Shown here: piece after piece, positions 52,761-64,000 of the stretch
Layout of the letters: every line of letters begins with the position of its first letter
Numbering within the stretch: position 1 is the first letter of the stretch
NCBI RefSeq assembly: GCF_947242115.1
Contig: NC_074719.1
Coordinates: 33,299,769-33,363,768 of the forward strand
Reading direction: 5' to 3'
Length of the DNA: 64,000 nucleotides
From: Biomphalaria glabrata
Lineage: Eukaryota > Mollusca > Gastropoda > Planorbidae
Notes under the pieces: generated by a model
Databases searched by the model: none
The model's input: only the letters and a program-made list of their open reading frames with translations
What the model was told of the DNA's origin: nothing
Program-made: the position numbers and the translations under genes

Positions 52761-54887
52761 GATGTAAATTGAAAAAAACAAACATAAGAACTTATTACTT
52801 TTTTTTAATGGTCTTTAAAAAAAATATTCACCAGATTGTTCTAATAACAAATTTTAATAATAAACATATTTTATTTATTAATTATATTTCATGACATCAA
52901 CTTATATTAAACATACATACCTAAGAAAGAATGTAATCAAAGTAAGTACATCAAGAGTTTACTGGCTAAAATTATTAACGCCAGCCAGATACATAAAAAT
53001 AAAGTTTTTAGGAAGAAGACAATGTTAACAGTAAGAAACATTTAATGAATGGTTGTGCTGTACAAAAAAAAACAACAAAAAAAACAAACTAGGAACACCT
53101 TTTAAATGAGTGAAATGGAGACATGATGGCTGAGTGATAAAGCACTTGGTTTACAAACCAAAGGTCCCAGGTTCAAAGACTGGGATTTTTAATTTCATGA
53201 TCTTCAGGGAGCCTCTAAATACACCCAGCTCCATTAGTTGGCGGTTGGTCATTGTGCTGGCCACAAGATACCCTCATTAACCATGGGTTATAGAAACAGA
53301 TGACCTTTACATCATCTGCCCCATAGATCACTAGGTTTGAACTACATATAAATGGTTAATAGCTTTTATCATGAAATTTACTTAAATCTATTGCTAACAT
53401 TAGCACTTTCAAATAGAGCAAGTTTTATACTAGTCACTTAGTTCCTATTTACAAATTTAAAACAAAATCTTGGATAAAATCAGAACTTATCAGTTAAAAT
53501 AACATATTTTTTTTATCAATTAAAGGTCTAACAATTTATCTGAATATAATTGACAATAAAGCATCAAAAGAAAAGTGTTAGGTATCTTACATTATTAATT
53601 ACATGATTAGAGAGTTGCTTAAATACATCAGGGTTTTCTTGAAAGTTTTCATTTTAATTTGTAATTGCAGATCATCAAAGGTCTATTGACACTAGTAATA
53701 TGTAGTAAATCATGTAAAATATTTAAACACATTTATTCTTTTTATTCACATAAGTCAAACTATCAGAAGCTTCTAAGAATAAAAAAAAATTATTTCAATA
53801 AATCTGCATAAAATATACTTTTAATTCTGTTAGCTGCCTAAATGTTGCATTATTATAAGTTTAACCTCACTAACTTATCACATCTAGGAATGCACAATTT
53901 TCCTTTGTATGTGAACATCTTTCTATAAAATGAAAAAAAAATAATTCAAGAATGGTTTGATTAAAAAAGACTAATTAATGAAATATTTAGGGAAGCTAAT
54001 ATTAAACTAGACAAATGTATCAAATGTCTAGGCCTGTTTGTGCCAGACATCATCAATATCAAATGATATCAGGAGATATGTGCACAGTCAGTTCAATATA
54101 TTGAAGTTTCATTGAACATTGCCTACCTGAACCTAATAAATTACAATCTTCTTATTGCAGGCATACTTAACCCCTTCACATATGGCCTTAGAATACTAGA
54201 CATGAGTAGATACTTCTTTAATTACTCTTTACATCTTATAGATTGTCTAAACTAGTGACTTTGTTAAAACCATAGATTTTAGACAAACATCTAAAAGAAA
54301 TAGTCAAAGGTTAATTTTGTTACACAGGGCTGGTGGCCCACACCCAAAGTTTACAACTATATAAATAGATGCCAAACATCTGCTAAGGTAGATCACATAA
54401 TACTCTTGTACATCCACCAAAAAGTCTAAATTAAGACAACTTTACCCATGAAAAAAATCAAGCTTGGCACAAGGTCACTAGGATACTTTAGATGTAAGTT
54501 ATAAACCATGTCAATAGTGTTAAAGCTTAAAGTTAAAATATTATGGCTGCATTATAATATACAACATAAGAAATATGTTCTCGGTGCATTTCCTCTACAT
54601 CATGAATACTAACTAAAAATACTGAATGATTACATCATTTAAAAAATTATTCAAATTTTTTACTACTAGCTTTTAAATATAAATGACAATTACTCCTATA
54701 ATTACACTTTTAGAGACAACCTATTGACTGTGATTCACACTAAGTCTAACACAAGTCTTTTACGAGATTATACTTTTAAAATGTAACAACCAAAACCACA
54801 TTTATGCCAAAGTTTTTCATCCAAATAAGTATCACAAATTTGGTACAAGTATTTATACTGATTTAAAAGAACACCTAATTGCCTGCA
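52761..54887 (-). other. Possible long 3' UTR or intergenic DNA downstream of mitoguardin
   Basis: AT-rich, without open frames, following the mitoguardin stop on the minus strand. Candidate minus-strand AATAAA sites at 53732-53737 and about 52870. A SINE sits at 53115-53345. The transcript end cannot be fixed from sequence. Confidence 0.4.
53115..53345 (+). mobile_element. tRNA-derived SINE, third copy
   Basis: Head ATGGCTGAGTGATAAAGCAC and CCCAGGTTCAAAGAC (A- and B-box relics), body GCGGTTGGTCATTGTGCTGG and GAAACAGATGACCTTTACAT. Same family as 22190-22472. Confidence 0.75.
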
Positions 54888-57800
54888 TTAACAATAAGAA
54901 GCTACTGGAGTAACATCTGGACTTCCACACTTCAATCTCTCAGCAGCCAACTCACTTTGTGACTGGGCCAGTTTGATTATATCTTCTGCCAAGGCCTCCA
55001 CTGTTGTGTAGCGAACTTGTTTAAAGTTGAAAATGTCTTGTATAAATCCAAGAACAAGATCCTATTAAAAAAAAATAAACAAAAACAACATTTAATCAAA
55101 CTACATGAAATCACTCATTATATGATATACAGTTCTGGGATTAGCTTTGATAATTAATTTTAAATAATAGAGCTGAGAATTAATTTTAGTCCTGATGTAT
55201 GAGACTGAAGAAAAAAGTCTTAAAGTTGAGGCACAACTGAATTTTTATTAGACTATATTTATATAAAAGTAATTTACACAAGCACATTTTTTGCAGGTGA
55301 GCATGTAAGGTTCACATTGACTTCATTATACTTTAAATTTCATGTCACATTCTGTGGGGGGCATTAAAGTAATATTTTATAAGTCTTTTATCTATTTAAA
55401 GATAAAGTAATATGCCAAAGCTTAGCTTTGGGTGGTTACAGTAGTAATGTTTACAAACCTTTTTTTTTTTATAGTTACAATGTTTTGTTTGGTGTAATGC
55501 ACAAATTGTATGACATATTTCCTAACAGACAATAAAGATTATTATTATTAATTATTATTATTTTATTATAATTCATGGGTCAGTATTAACTTTACTAAAG
55601 CTATCTTTATTTTTCTTTCTTTTTCTGTAATTTTTTCTTTGACATACTGTTACAAAGGTTTGATTTTGTAATCAGGCTCTCAGCTTCACACCAATTAAGG
55701 CTTGTCTTCAAGTTCAAAGATTAATTAAATTAATTCAATTATTCAACACACACTATAAACACACAAAAGTATAAATTTCAATGATCAATTCACAAAGTAG
55801 ACTTGATATGAAGAATGAAACTATTTTGACCACCCATTCTTTTAATCTTCCCCCCTGGAAATAACTTTAACATAAATGGAAGAGCCAAAAACATGTTTTT
55901 AACTTTCTTGGCTATTTTTAGTACTACTGAAAATGTATCTCACTATTTTTAGTACTATGGGAAACTTGGTGAAGCATTCCGAAGCTAATGTGTAAATAAC
56001 ACATTTCACGAGACCTTAATGCTTGCATTATTTTTTTTACAAAGGTATTATTGATAATATGTTCAGAGATGTTACCTCTAAAAGAAGTTTATTGTAATCC
56101 TAAACAATGCAAAAAAAAACGACAACAAAAATTACTTTAAAAAAATTGCAAAGCTCTTTCAAGTCTGAATCAGGACCAAGGAATCCCCAGGCTAGCAAAG
56201 GACTTGTATGTTCAGTGATGGAATAGAAATGTGCAATGAAGCCATCATTAAACTGTGGAGTAAACAAAAAACCTGGGTTACAATTTACAGACATATATTA
56301 GCTGTTACATTTCCTGCATTCTTTTATTTGATTGGGAACAAGGTTAATCATAATTTAAATTTAAACATGAAACTTCAAAGTTTTCATTTATAAATAGATT
56401 TCAAGTATGTAAACATGGTTGCTTGCCAGAGTTCAAGCACTGCCTGCTTCTAACCCCTGCCAGCTGTGGGAGGTTTGGGCTGTTAGATGTAATTATCTTC
56501 ATTTCCAAAGGAACGTTGGATATAAAACAAAACAAACTCAAATGCTATACATACCTTCAATAGACTTCTTTTTGCTTTCAAGACAGACCAAACAGCTGTA
56601 GCTAAAGCCTGACAAAAGTTGTTCAAAGAAAAACAAATTAAATAATGAATGACATTTCAAATAATAATGTACATTACAATTTTTTAAAATTATTAGCAAT
56701 TAGTGCAACTATTAAGATCTCTAATAGATGTCTGATTTGCAAATATATTAAATTACATGTTTCAAAAATGATATGAAATTTCTTTATCACTTAATTAAAA
56801 AAAAGCATAAACACTACATTATAGGAAAATGATTAACAAAATAAATTCAACATGAAAACATCTTTTAGTGATAGTAGAAGACAAATACAGTTTTGGTGAT
56901 GTTAAGAAAATATCAAAGATGACAACATATTACATAAATTTATTTATACTAATATCATTAGCAATATCAAATGGAATCTGAAATATACTTACAGTTTCTT
57001 TAAATCCATTTGACAACCATCTGTTCTGAACTACTGTTAATACTGTAGATGGAGGATTGGCTAAGTCATCGAAAGCATCCATCAGTATAAAATCTAAGAC
57101 TATGTCATAGAAAGACATCACTCTCACCTAAGGTTAAAAAAAGACAAAATAAAAGTAACAGCACTAATAGTTTAGCACTAAGCTGGTAATTTTAATTACA
57201 AACCATCAATAAATGAATATTCAGGAGGTGTAAAAAAATTGAACTATAAATATCATTACAGAAAAAGCTGTCTTATATGTCAATGTTATTTGAGTGTTGT
57301 TGTTTTTTTTTAAAAGACCAGACATTTCAGTATCTTATTGTAAGGTGTGAATTTGTGTTCAACATTACACAGTCAAGGCAAATAAAGAAAACACACACAA
57401 AAGGATAATTGCTATCAATTTTTTTTAGTAGCCTGACTGCAGATGAAGCCTATATACCCAAAATGAATATAAAATGTTATCACAACACAATTTAATGTAC
57501 AATCAGTGTTTGAGGCAAATTATGTTCAGTCAAGAAATGTTTCAAAGTATATTTGAGCCCTCTTCTTCAAGCCTATCAATCCAAACATGATTCTCTATAT
57601 CTAGGTAGTTTACTTTAAACCTGCTGTTTAAATGATTTAACCAAATACAAGAGATTAGGTAAATAAAAACTAAAAACAACTTACTCCCCGCCCCCTGAGC
57701 TCCTCTTCTATCATTGGCCAGTTAGAGTCCACATTGATAAACTGCATCATTTTGTCGTAGGTTGTGTAGAATTCATCAACATCCTAAACACAAGAAATAA

Positions 57801-60800
57801 AAGGAATTGTGATATAGTGTGTTTGTTTTGAGTGACTAGCAGTGTATTGTGTGTGACTGTCTATGGAAAGACCAGTTGAATGTACATGGATGAAAGTGTG
57901 TAAGTCAGGACTGAGTGGAAATGGGTCAGAAAAACAAAAATATGTTGGGGTGAAAAAGATGAATGTAAAACTAATAAAGTGATGTGTTTATTGAGATTAA
58001 AGTTGTTTTTAGAATGTCTATTACAGGAATCTCTATCAATATATAGAAACATAAGCTAAAACAAAACTATAAGCCTGCTTATGTTAACAAAATGCTTTTA
58101 CACAAATCTCTCTATTAACAAGTTTCATTAAAAAAATATAATCCTACTCTTTCAGCCTTGGTTAAGAGATCTCCTATAATCTTTCTGCCTATTGATTTAA
58201 ACCATTCTCTTCTGCTATCTTCTTGAAAAATGTGCTGCAATATAAAAAAACAACAACTGAAAGTTAAAATTTAACACATTAAACTACTTCCTAGATTAAG
58301 AAATGAATTACATAATGCTGACCACAAAAGTATAACCACCACTATCACAGCACAAACAAATTTAGTTTACTCTCTATGCAGTTTGTAACTGTAAACACAG
58401 AATTTGATTTTTATGTTTGTAAATGTATAATTGTCTATGAATTAAATATTTAATTCTGTAATGAGTGAATATTGAAGGGAACTATTAAACATCAACAACC
58501 AGTATTGAATGCTAATGATTAAGTTACCACTCTAACTTACATGAAATGCTAATCTAATGCCATGTAACTTGGCTAGAAATTCTACATCAGAAAGACATTG
58601 GACCATCTCAGGTCTGAAGAAAAAAAAATTATGATTCAACTAAATTTTGGACAAAAATATAATATACATTATTTCAAAGACTATTTAATGGCATTTGCAA
58701 ATCTTAACACAAATATGTTTAATGACCCACCTTATTGATCGACAAGGAACATTTCCATATTTCAGTTCCAGCATGCCAGCTTCATACAGAGGAACATGGT
58801 GCAAGATATCTCTGTTAAAATCTAGATCTGTAAGGTGAGCCATCTGTAGAATCAAACATAGCAACAATAATTTAGAATTTCCAAGAAGGAAGTACAGTTA
58901 TTAGTTTTGCTTTACAAAATGAAAGTAATTAAAAATTAGTTAAATTAATTTCTTTTTATAGCTAATTTTGAAAAAAGAAGCCAAGTAATAATAATTATGT
59001 CAATTCTATATGATAAATATCTGAAGAATTTTCTGGTGGCACATGTAAGTTTTGAGAGTTGTTCAGAATGGAGTTAAAGTAAAACAGAAAATGTAGAAGA
59101 GGGGGTTGAGTTATAGAAGAAATTAAAACAATTGTTATTTAATGGACTCTCTAATAGTTATGCAGAATCCTAGTCACATACAGCTATTCTTTTTTTTAAA
59201 CATTATTTACACCAGTTTATAAAAATTTGCCATTCAGTTAATTAAAAAAAACAACAACTTTGAACACAGAAAAATTGCAATTGTACTAATTTTAAGCATG
59301 ATGAACATAATGATGATAAGAAAAATATATTTTCATTTTAAATCTAGACAATATGCAAACATAATTAAAAGGAGATAATGACATCAGACTTATAGTAGTA
59401 CCTTCTTTTAAATATCTAAAAAACAATATTTATATAGCCAATTTTCCCTGCAGAAGCTTTTAAAAATGTGTGTAAGACTTACATCTGTAGCTGAAACAAA
59501 TGACTCTTGGTCACTGGAGTCATCATCAAAACTTCTGTCTTTGAGATCTCTCTCTGTAAAAACAGCCAGGGCAGACTCTATAGCAATAGACTCCACCTGG
59601 CGCTCACACAGACGCTCATAATTTTCCTGCATCCGGTAAGCCAGATCTAGCAAATTCTCTAATCTGTGTTGTAAATTAGCTGTATCTTCATCCTTTACAA
59701 GAAAAATAGAAGAATAGTTTTTTAAGACAATGTAAACGGCAAACCACCAATACTTTTAAGTACCCCATGAATAGTAGATAGCTTTTTAAGCAGGAATACC
59801 CCAATTGTCAGCCAGCATTTTCCTATGTGTTCTTCTATATACATTAAAATAAACATTATTTATTCAACATCACTAAGATTTCTTTTAAGAAGTATGGTAT
59901 TGAATTAAGCTTATCTTCTTATTAATTTAAATTAAAGAATTACTTTACTTAGCACAGACTAGTATCCAAAAATAAAAATTCCTTCTAAAACAAAGAATAA
60001 GCAGTTATTTATATAATTATTAGTAGTTTTATCCATAGGTGGAATTCTGGCTTATTTAGTTATTAATGATACCAGTATCCGTTCAATAGTCATAGAATGT
60101 ATCAAGTGGTTCATATTATTCTTACTTTTGGTACAAATTACAACAGCACTATTAGATTTTTTAAAAATGTATAGCTGTAATTCTGTTAAAGAAAAAAAAC
60201 AATGACACTAACTGGAATAGCCAACACAGAATGCTGATCGTCAAGATAGGACAACTTCATCACAGCATCCTCCCAGTAGGAGATAGCAAGAGACAGATTC
60301 TCCATACCTGTATAGAGTCAAAACAAAATCAAATTTGTTCCAAAATGTTACTGTTGTGATAAACAATCAACTTATGGATCAAACTTTCATTATTTAAAGA
60401 AAGGCAAATTGAAGTGGGTGATAACAATTGCATACATTCAGGATTCACATAAAAAAAAAAAAACAATTTATAAATGATTCTGCAGAAATGAGATCCTAAA
60501 GATGCTATTTTCAAGATTACTTTAGGTAACATTCCCCCAGATTCTATTTTCAAGACACCAAAAGTAACCAAACTACCTTATTTACTTCATGTTTTAAAAG
60601 GAACACTTTGAGATATTTGTTAACTACAATAACTGTGCCTACCTAGCTGACAAAGATCTGCACTGGTCATGTTTGCAGTGTCAAGACCTGAATGTGTAAC
60701 TGTGGATGAACTGGAGTTATTTGAGACCCCTCCAAGGCTATTCAGTGAAGCTGAGAGTGCCCTTTGCCTCATCAAGTTGCCCACATCTCCACTTCCACAG

Positions 60801-60846
60801 TAGTTGCTGTCCACACTGGTCGACATGTTCTTTTTAGATGGAAATT
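54888..60846 (-). CDS. MIGA2: Mitoguardin (MIGA2 / FAM73B type), 5' end missing
   Basis: Mitochondrial outer-membrane protein at ER contacts, involved in mitochondrial fusion and lipid transfer. Exons (minus): 60846-60643, 60307-60213, 59692-59483, 58843-58731, 58613-58541, 58234-58148, 57783-57685, 57127-56993, 56608-56555, 56252-56136, 55061-54888; 452 codons plus stop, phases agree. The first exon here opens with a 3' splice site (TTATTTCCCAG), so the N-terminal membrane-anchor exon lies further upstream, not seen before 64000. ESFVSATD (visible residues 162-169) matches the FFAT-like VAP-binding motif of human MIGA2 (DSFFSATE). The C-terminal domain is strongly conserved: SFYDIVLDFILMDAFDDL, RWLSNGFKETALATAVW, DGFIAHFYSITEHTSPLLAW. 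Whether it is MIGA1 or MIGA2 is moot: most invertebrates have one gene. Confidence 0.94.
55665..55735 (-). mobile_element. LINE 3'-tail relic in mitoguardin last intron
   Basis: The inverse of the AATCTTTGAACTTGAAGACA..AGCCTTAA terminus found at 2250, 15600 and 21770. Confidence 0.5.
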
Positions 60847-61019
60847 CTGGGAAATAATTAGTCAATGTACAACTAAGAGAATGAATAATGAACTAATAAC
60901 TGACTAATACAGCATTTTACAATAATTTGAGTCATAAACATTTTTAAAAAATAAAGCATTAAAAAAAAATCCAGTTGAATCAAAATATTTCAAGTAGTTG
61001 AATAATACCATATATGAGT

Positions 61020-61600
61020 GTTTCTCCAGTACTGGTGCCAAAAAGTGTCACATTATGCTAAAAATTAAAGTTGAAGTTTTTGGTTTCATTTCAACTGTAT
61101 TCACTTCTTCAACCAGTTCACTTTAAGAATTTATCAATAGAAAATGAATTGCAAGATGTAGATTTTGACAGCAGTGTCTAATCAAGGGGTACCCCCTTTT
61201 GCGTCACAGGTGCATCACCGGGACACCACTTGATAATTTAAGAACTACCAATTGATAAATTCATTGTATTTTAGCATAATATAACTGTCTTTATTGTTAC
61301 TAGTCTTTAGATACTGAAATTTATGCTTTTGCATAAAAAAAGTGGATTTGAGCTCAATTCAAAAATTGGGACACCGTAGCACCTGTGACACTACAAGTTA
61401 AAGTTTTTTAAAAAGATATTCTGTGAGAATATAGAAATTATTTTATTTTTGCACTAGAGTGATCCATTAGACTTATTATTAAGTTCACTATTCTAGTCAT
61501 AAAGTACCCATTTGTAAAAATGCTGCTTCAATTTCACAAAATGTTGCGGGTGCTTCATGGGACACCATTTTTTAAAATAATGTTTAAAAGTTTAAATTTT
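61020..61600. repeat. Repeated GGTGTCCC / CAGGTGC modules
   Basis: CACAGGTGC..GGGACACC at about 61206, GGGACACC..GCACCTGTGACAC at 61369-61395, GGGTGCTTCATGGGACACC at about 61549, and CTGGTGCC..GTGTCACA at about 61032. The two short words recur in changed order and orientation downstream of the transposase-like gene, as subterminal transposase-binding repeats would. Confidence 0.5.
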
Positions 61601-61745
61601 TGTTTTATCTGTGCACAAGTAAATTGTCATTAATATTTTTAATGATTGACAAATATATATTTTATATGTTTTGTTAGTTTTAACACACAGAAAAAGGTTT
61701 AAAAAAAAAAAAAGAAAGAAAAAAGGCATAAAACTGTACACAAAT

Positions 61746-61751
61746 TTTATT
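61746..61751 (-). terminator. Poly(A) signal overlapping the transposase-like stop codon
   Basis: The minus strand reads TGAATAAAA: the A of the stop codon is the first base of AATAAA. It implies a very short 3' UTR. Confidence 0.55.
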
Positions 61752-64000
61752 CAGAAATCAAAACCTTCCACTCTCCACTCTCTCAAACTATTGCCATTTG
61801 GTATCAACATCACTTCAGTAACAATCATGTCTGCATACACTAATTGTATGTCCTGCACTTCTGGGTATACAAATATATCTCTTTTATTTCTGTGCCTTTT
61901 TAAAAAATTTATTCTGCGCTGATCATCCAGGACTTCTGTCACAACTCCTGTTAGAAAAAATTACCAGCAATGTTGAAAAAGTTAATACTTCAATCTAAAA
62001 CATACTTTGAACTTGTTTATTGAATGTAAAAGGTACACAGTACAAAAAAAATTATACCTGGATAGAATATTTCCCCATACTTGACAATCACACAGCTATT
62101 TACAATGTACTTTTGAATGGTGGAGGACAATGTTTGGGCCTGAAAAAACAACAACAACATGTGGCTGAAATACTTAAATTCGACTGAAATGAGTCAAAAA
62201 TTATTTAGCAGGGTATATTATTAAAAAAACAACTTATACAATACAGGTAACATAAGATTCAATGAAAAATGTTAAAATGCTTATACTGTATGTAAAAGCT
62301 CTTTACCTTTGAATTTGAGCATATGGGACTGACATCCAAAGAGGATTCAAGATTTGATTGAGATTGCACCACTGAAGAAAAAGAAACAATTACATTTAGA
62401 AATCAGTTAAGTAATTTTAAAAAGAATAATATGTTTTCTCGGATAATTGTAAAATGGCTATTTAAAAAATAAATAAATAAATAAAAGTACAGTACTTACC
62501 ATTCTGTTTCTGAAGTTTGAACATATTCCAAGATCCACATATTTCATCATGCAGGCACTGACTGCCATCTGAATTTCTGCAAGGAAAGCAGAAACAGCTT
62601 CTTTTTCTGTAGGCAATATTGTAAGGTGTAATACCTCTCACTGCATGGACTGACCTCGATCCCTGAAGGCTTCGAATCTTTTCGTTGGACCTGTCAGGCC
62701 TGTCTCGATTGATTTCTCCTTGTTCCACAAGGAAAAATGTTCTTTTACTTGTAGGCTCTGCCTTTGTCATGTATTCTTTTGCCCAAAGGAATAGCCCCTT
62801 TGCATCAGAAATAATGGCCATTCTTCTTTTAATGGCCAATGTAGCATTTTTTTTAACAACACCTATTTCAGCATCGCATGGCCCTTTTCCATGGCGACTA
62901 CCGAAATAGTGCCTCTCTATGGACACATTTGTATCTTCCTTTGAGAAAGATAAGTCTACAAAATTTAATTTTCCTTTGTACTGTGCTGCACATCCATCAC
63001 TAAAACTGATAACTTTAGTGAAAGCATGACCACGATTAGCTAACTCATAAATCACTTTCATTTGAAAGTGTTGTGATGCATGGCCATCATGTTTTAGGTC
63101 ATTTGATAAAAAAACCATGCTTTCTTTGACTATCAAATCTTTGTCTCTGTAGTAGCTCACTACTGGGTGAATAGTGACCTCTGTTCGAGCCCAGTGTGCA
63201 CCTTGGATTTCATCCTGGTGGTGGCATGTGAAATTTTGACCAAAATCAGAAACTAGCAAAAGCCAGTCACATGGTAAATCTTGTTTCAAATCTGCAAACT
63301 GCTGCTGTTGCCAGTTAGCTGTAAAAAGATGAAGGCTGAATTTTTCCAAATCTTTCTGCATTGATGTTACTAGGTCATTGAAAGGGCCTTCTTTATTTAC
63401 TGGTCGCCACTTTATTACCTTTCGCAGTGTACCATCACTCTGAACATACTCATCTGTCATCTTTGACCAGATGCTCCATTCTGCTAATTCATCCATGCAA
63501 TTTTTTAAAGGCTCAAAATACTTGTTAATTAAATCCACACCACAGTTGCTACATGATCTTTCAATGCACTGCAGCTTATGAAAACAATTGGCATTAGTTC
63601 TTGGGCATAGAGTTAAGTCAAGTGATGAAGCTGGATTTTTTAATGTCAGCTCTCTGTGTCCTTTTTTGATTAGAAACTTATTAATGCCCTCCATATAAAG
63701 AAAAATCTTCATACAGAACTCACATAAGCAAGACTGCATCTTATTATGTTGAGTAGCTTTTGTCATAAATGGTTTCAATTTAGCAAACTTTGAGAACAAT
63801 ACCTTTAATGTGGGTGCATGAGTACTCAATTGAGTATATGCCTCCTTCAGCGTTTTCTGCATGAAGCGTTTAGGTTTTCCAGTTCGTGCACTCACAGATG
63901 ATTGAGATGGATCAGTTCTTGAGACATCCTCTCTGCTGTAAAAGTTGTGAATTGTTTCCAAGGCATTTTGTGTAATGCAATCACTTCGTTTTTTTCTTGC
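61751..64000 (-). CDS. Spliced transposase-like protein of unassigned superfamily (5' end beyond window)
   Basis: Visible exons: 64000-62500 (open to the edge, so no start codon is seen), 62371-62307, 62139-62058, 61947-61751; 614 residues in frame with consensus splice sites (AATG|GTAAGT, TTCTTCAG and others). Acidic-residue candidates: LLVSDFGQNFTC, ISFSDGCAAQYKGK, and RHYFGSRHGKGPCDAEIGVV; the SDG.A.QYK and HGKGPCD pair marks a protein family I recall from cnidarian, insect and mollusc genomes with transposase-like features. Cys motifs CLCEFC and CSNCG suggest zinc binding. The last exons form a small domain (VKYGEIFYPGVVTEV..NKRDIFVYPEVQDI) like an SH3/Tudor-type module. No interruption seen. 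Either an active element or a domesticated gene. Superfamily not named because I cannot establish it. Confidence 0.75.

Noticed and set aside
60846-61750. Missing mitoguardin anchor exon
   Set aside because: Looked on the minus strand for a membrane-span exon with splice sites; only AT-rich DNA and the GGTGTCCC modules were found.
62685-62909. Plus-strand frame opposite the transposase-like gene
   Set aside because: Shadow of the coding strand.

Overview
This is eukaryotic nuclear DNA, most likely from a heterobranch gastropod mollusc (a planorbid-type freshwater snail is my best guess). Evidence: AT-rich sequence, genes cut into many short GT-AG exons, frequent CTAGATCTAGA-like motifs, a heavy load of LINE, hAT, Kolobok-type and tRNA-SINE elements, and three conserved animal genes. 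The species is inferred, not demonstrated.

Layout. 1-12.1 kb is an accessory, repeat-dominated stretch: the end of a hAT element, pieces of several non-LTR retrotransposons, and a Kolobok-type DNA transposon (8101-11649) that looks complete, with TTAA duplication, matching terminal repeats, an uninterrupted two-exon transposase and a 42-bp triplet of palindrome-cored repeats in front of it. 12.1-23.1 kb holds an unrecognised five-exon gene for an acidic single-pass membrane protein (410 residues, model closes in frame), its introns filled with LINE, hAT and SINE copies. 23.3-25.4 kb is a nest of hAT-like elements with G/C-tract repeats. 27.7-30.3 kb is SSNA1 (+), and tail to tail with it is DHX16 (-, 43511-31494, 13 exons, 1034 residues), the Prp2-type spliceosomal helicase. 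43.8-52.8 kb is again repeat territory: a LINE tail, a 1.5-kb hAT with a perfect 8-bp duplication, a long array of hairpin-forming units, an unclassified dispersed repeat and a solo LTR. 54.9-60.8 kb carries 11 exons of mitoguardin (MIGA2/FAM73B type, -), lacking its 5' membrane-anchor exon. Upstream of it on the same strand, 61.75 kb to the window edge, lies a spliced transposase-like gene, four visible exons, all open, running off the window.

Host genes: DHX16 works in pre-mRNA splicing, SSNA1 on centriolar and axonemal microtubules, mitoguardin at mitochondria-ER contacts. They share no pathway; their neighbourhood is ordinary synteny. The unusual content is the mobile DNA: a probably intact Kolobok element, a probably intact spliced transposase-like gene apparently nested in the mitoguardin gene, and a composite repeat family whose second copy gives a natural empty-site comparison for the Kolobok insertion.
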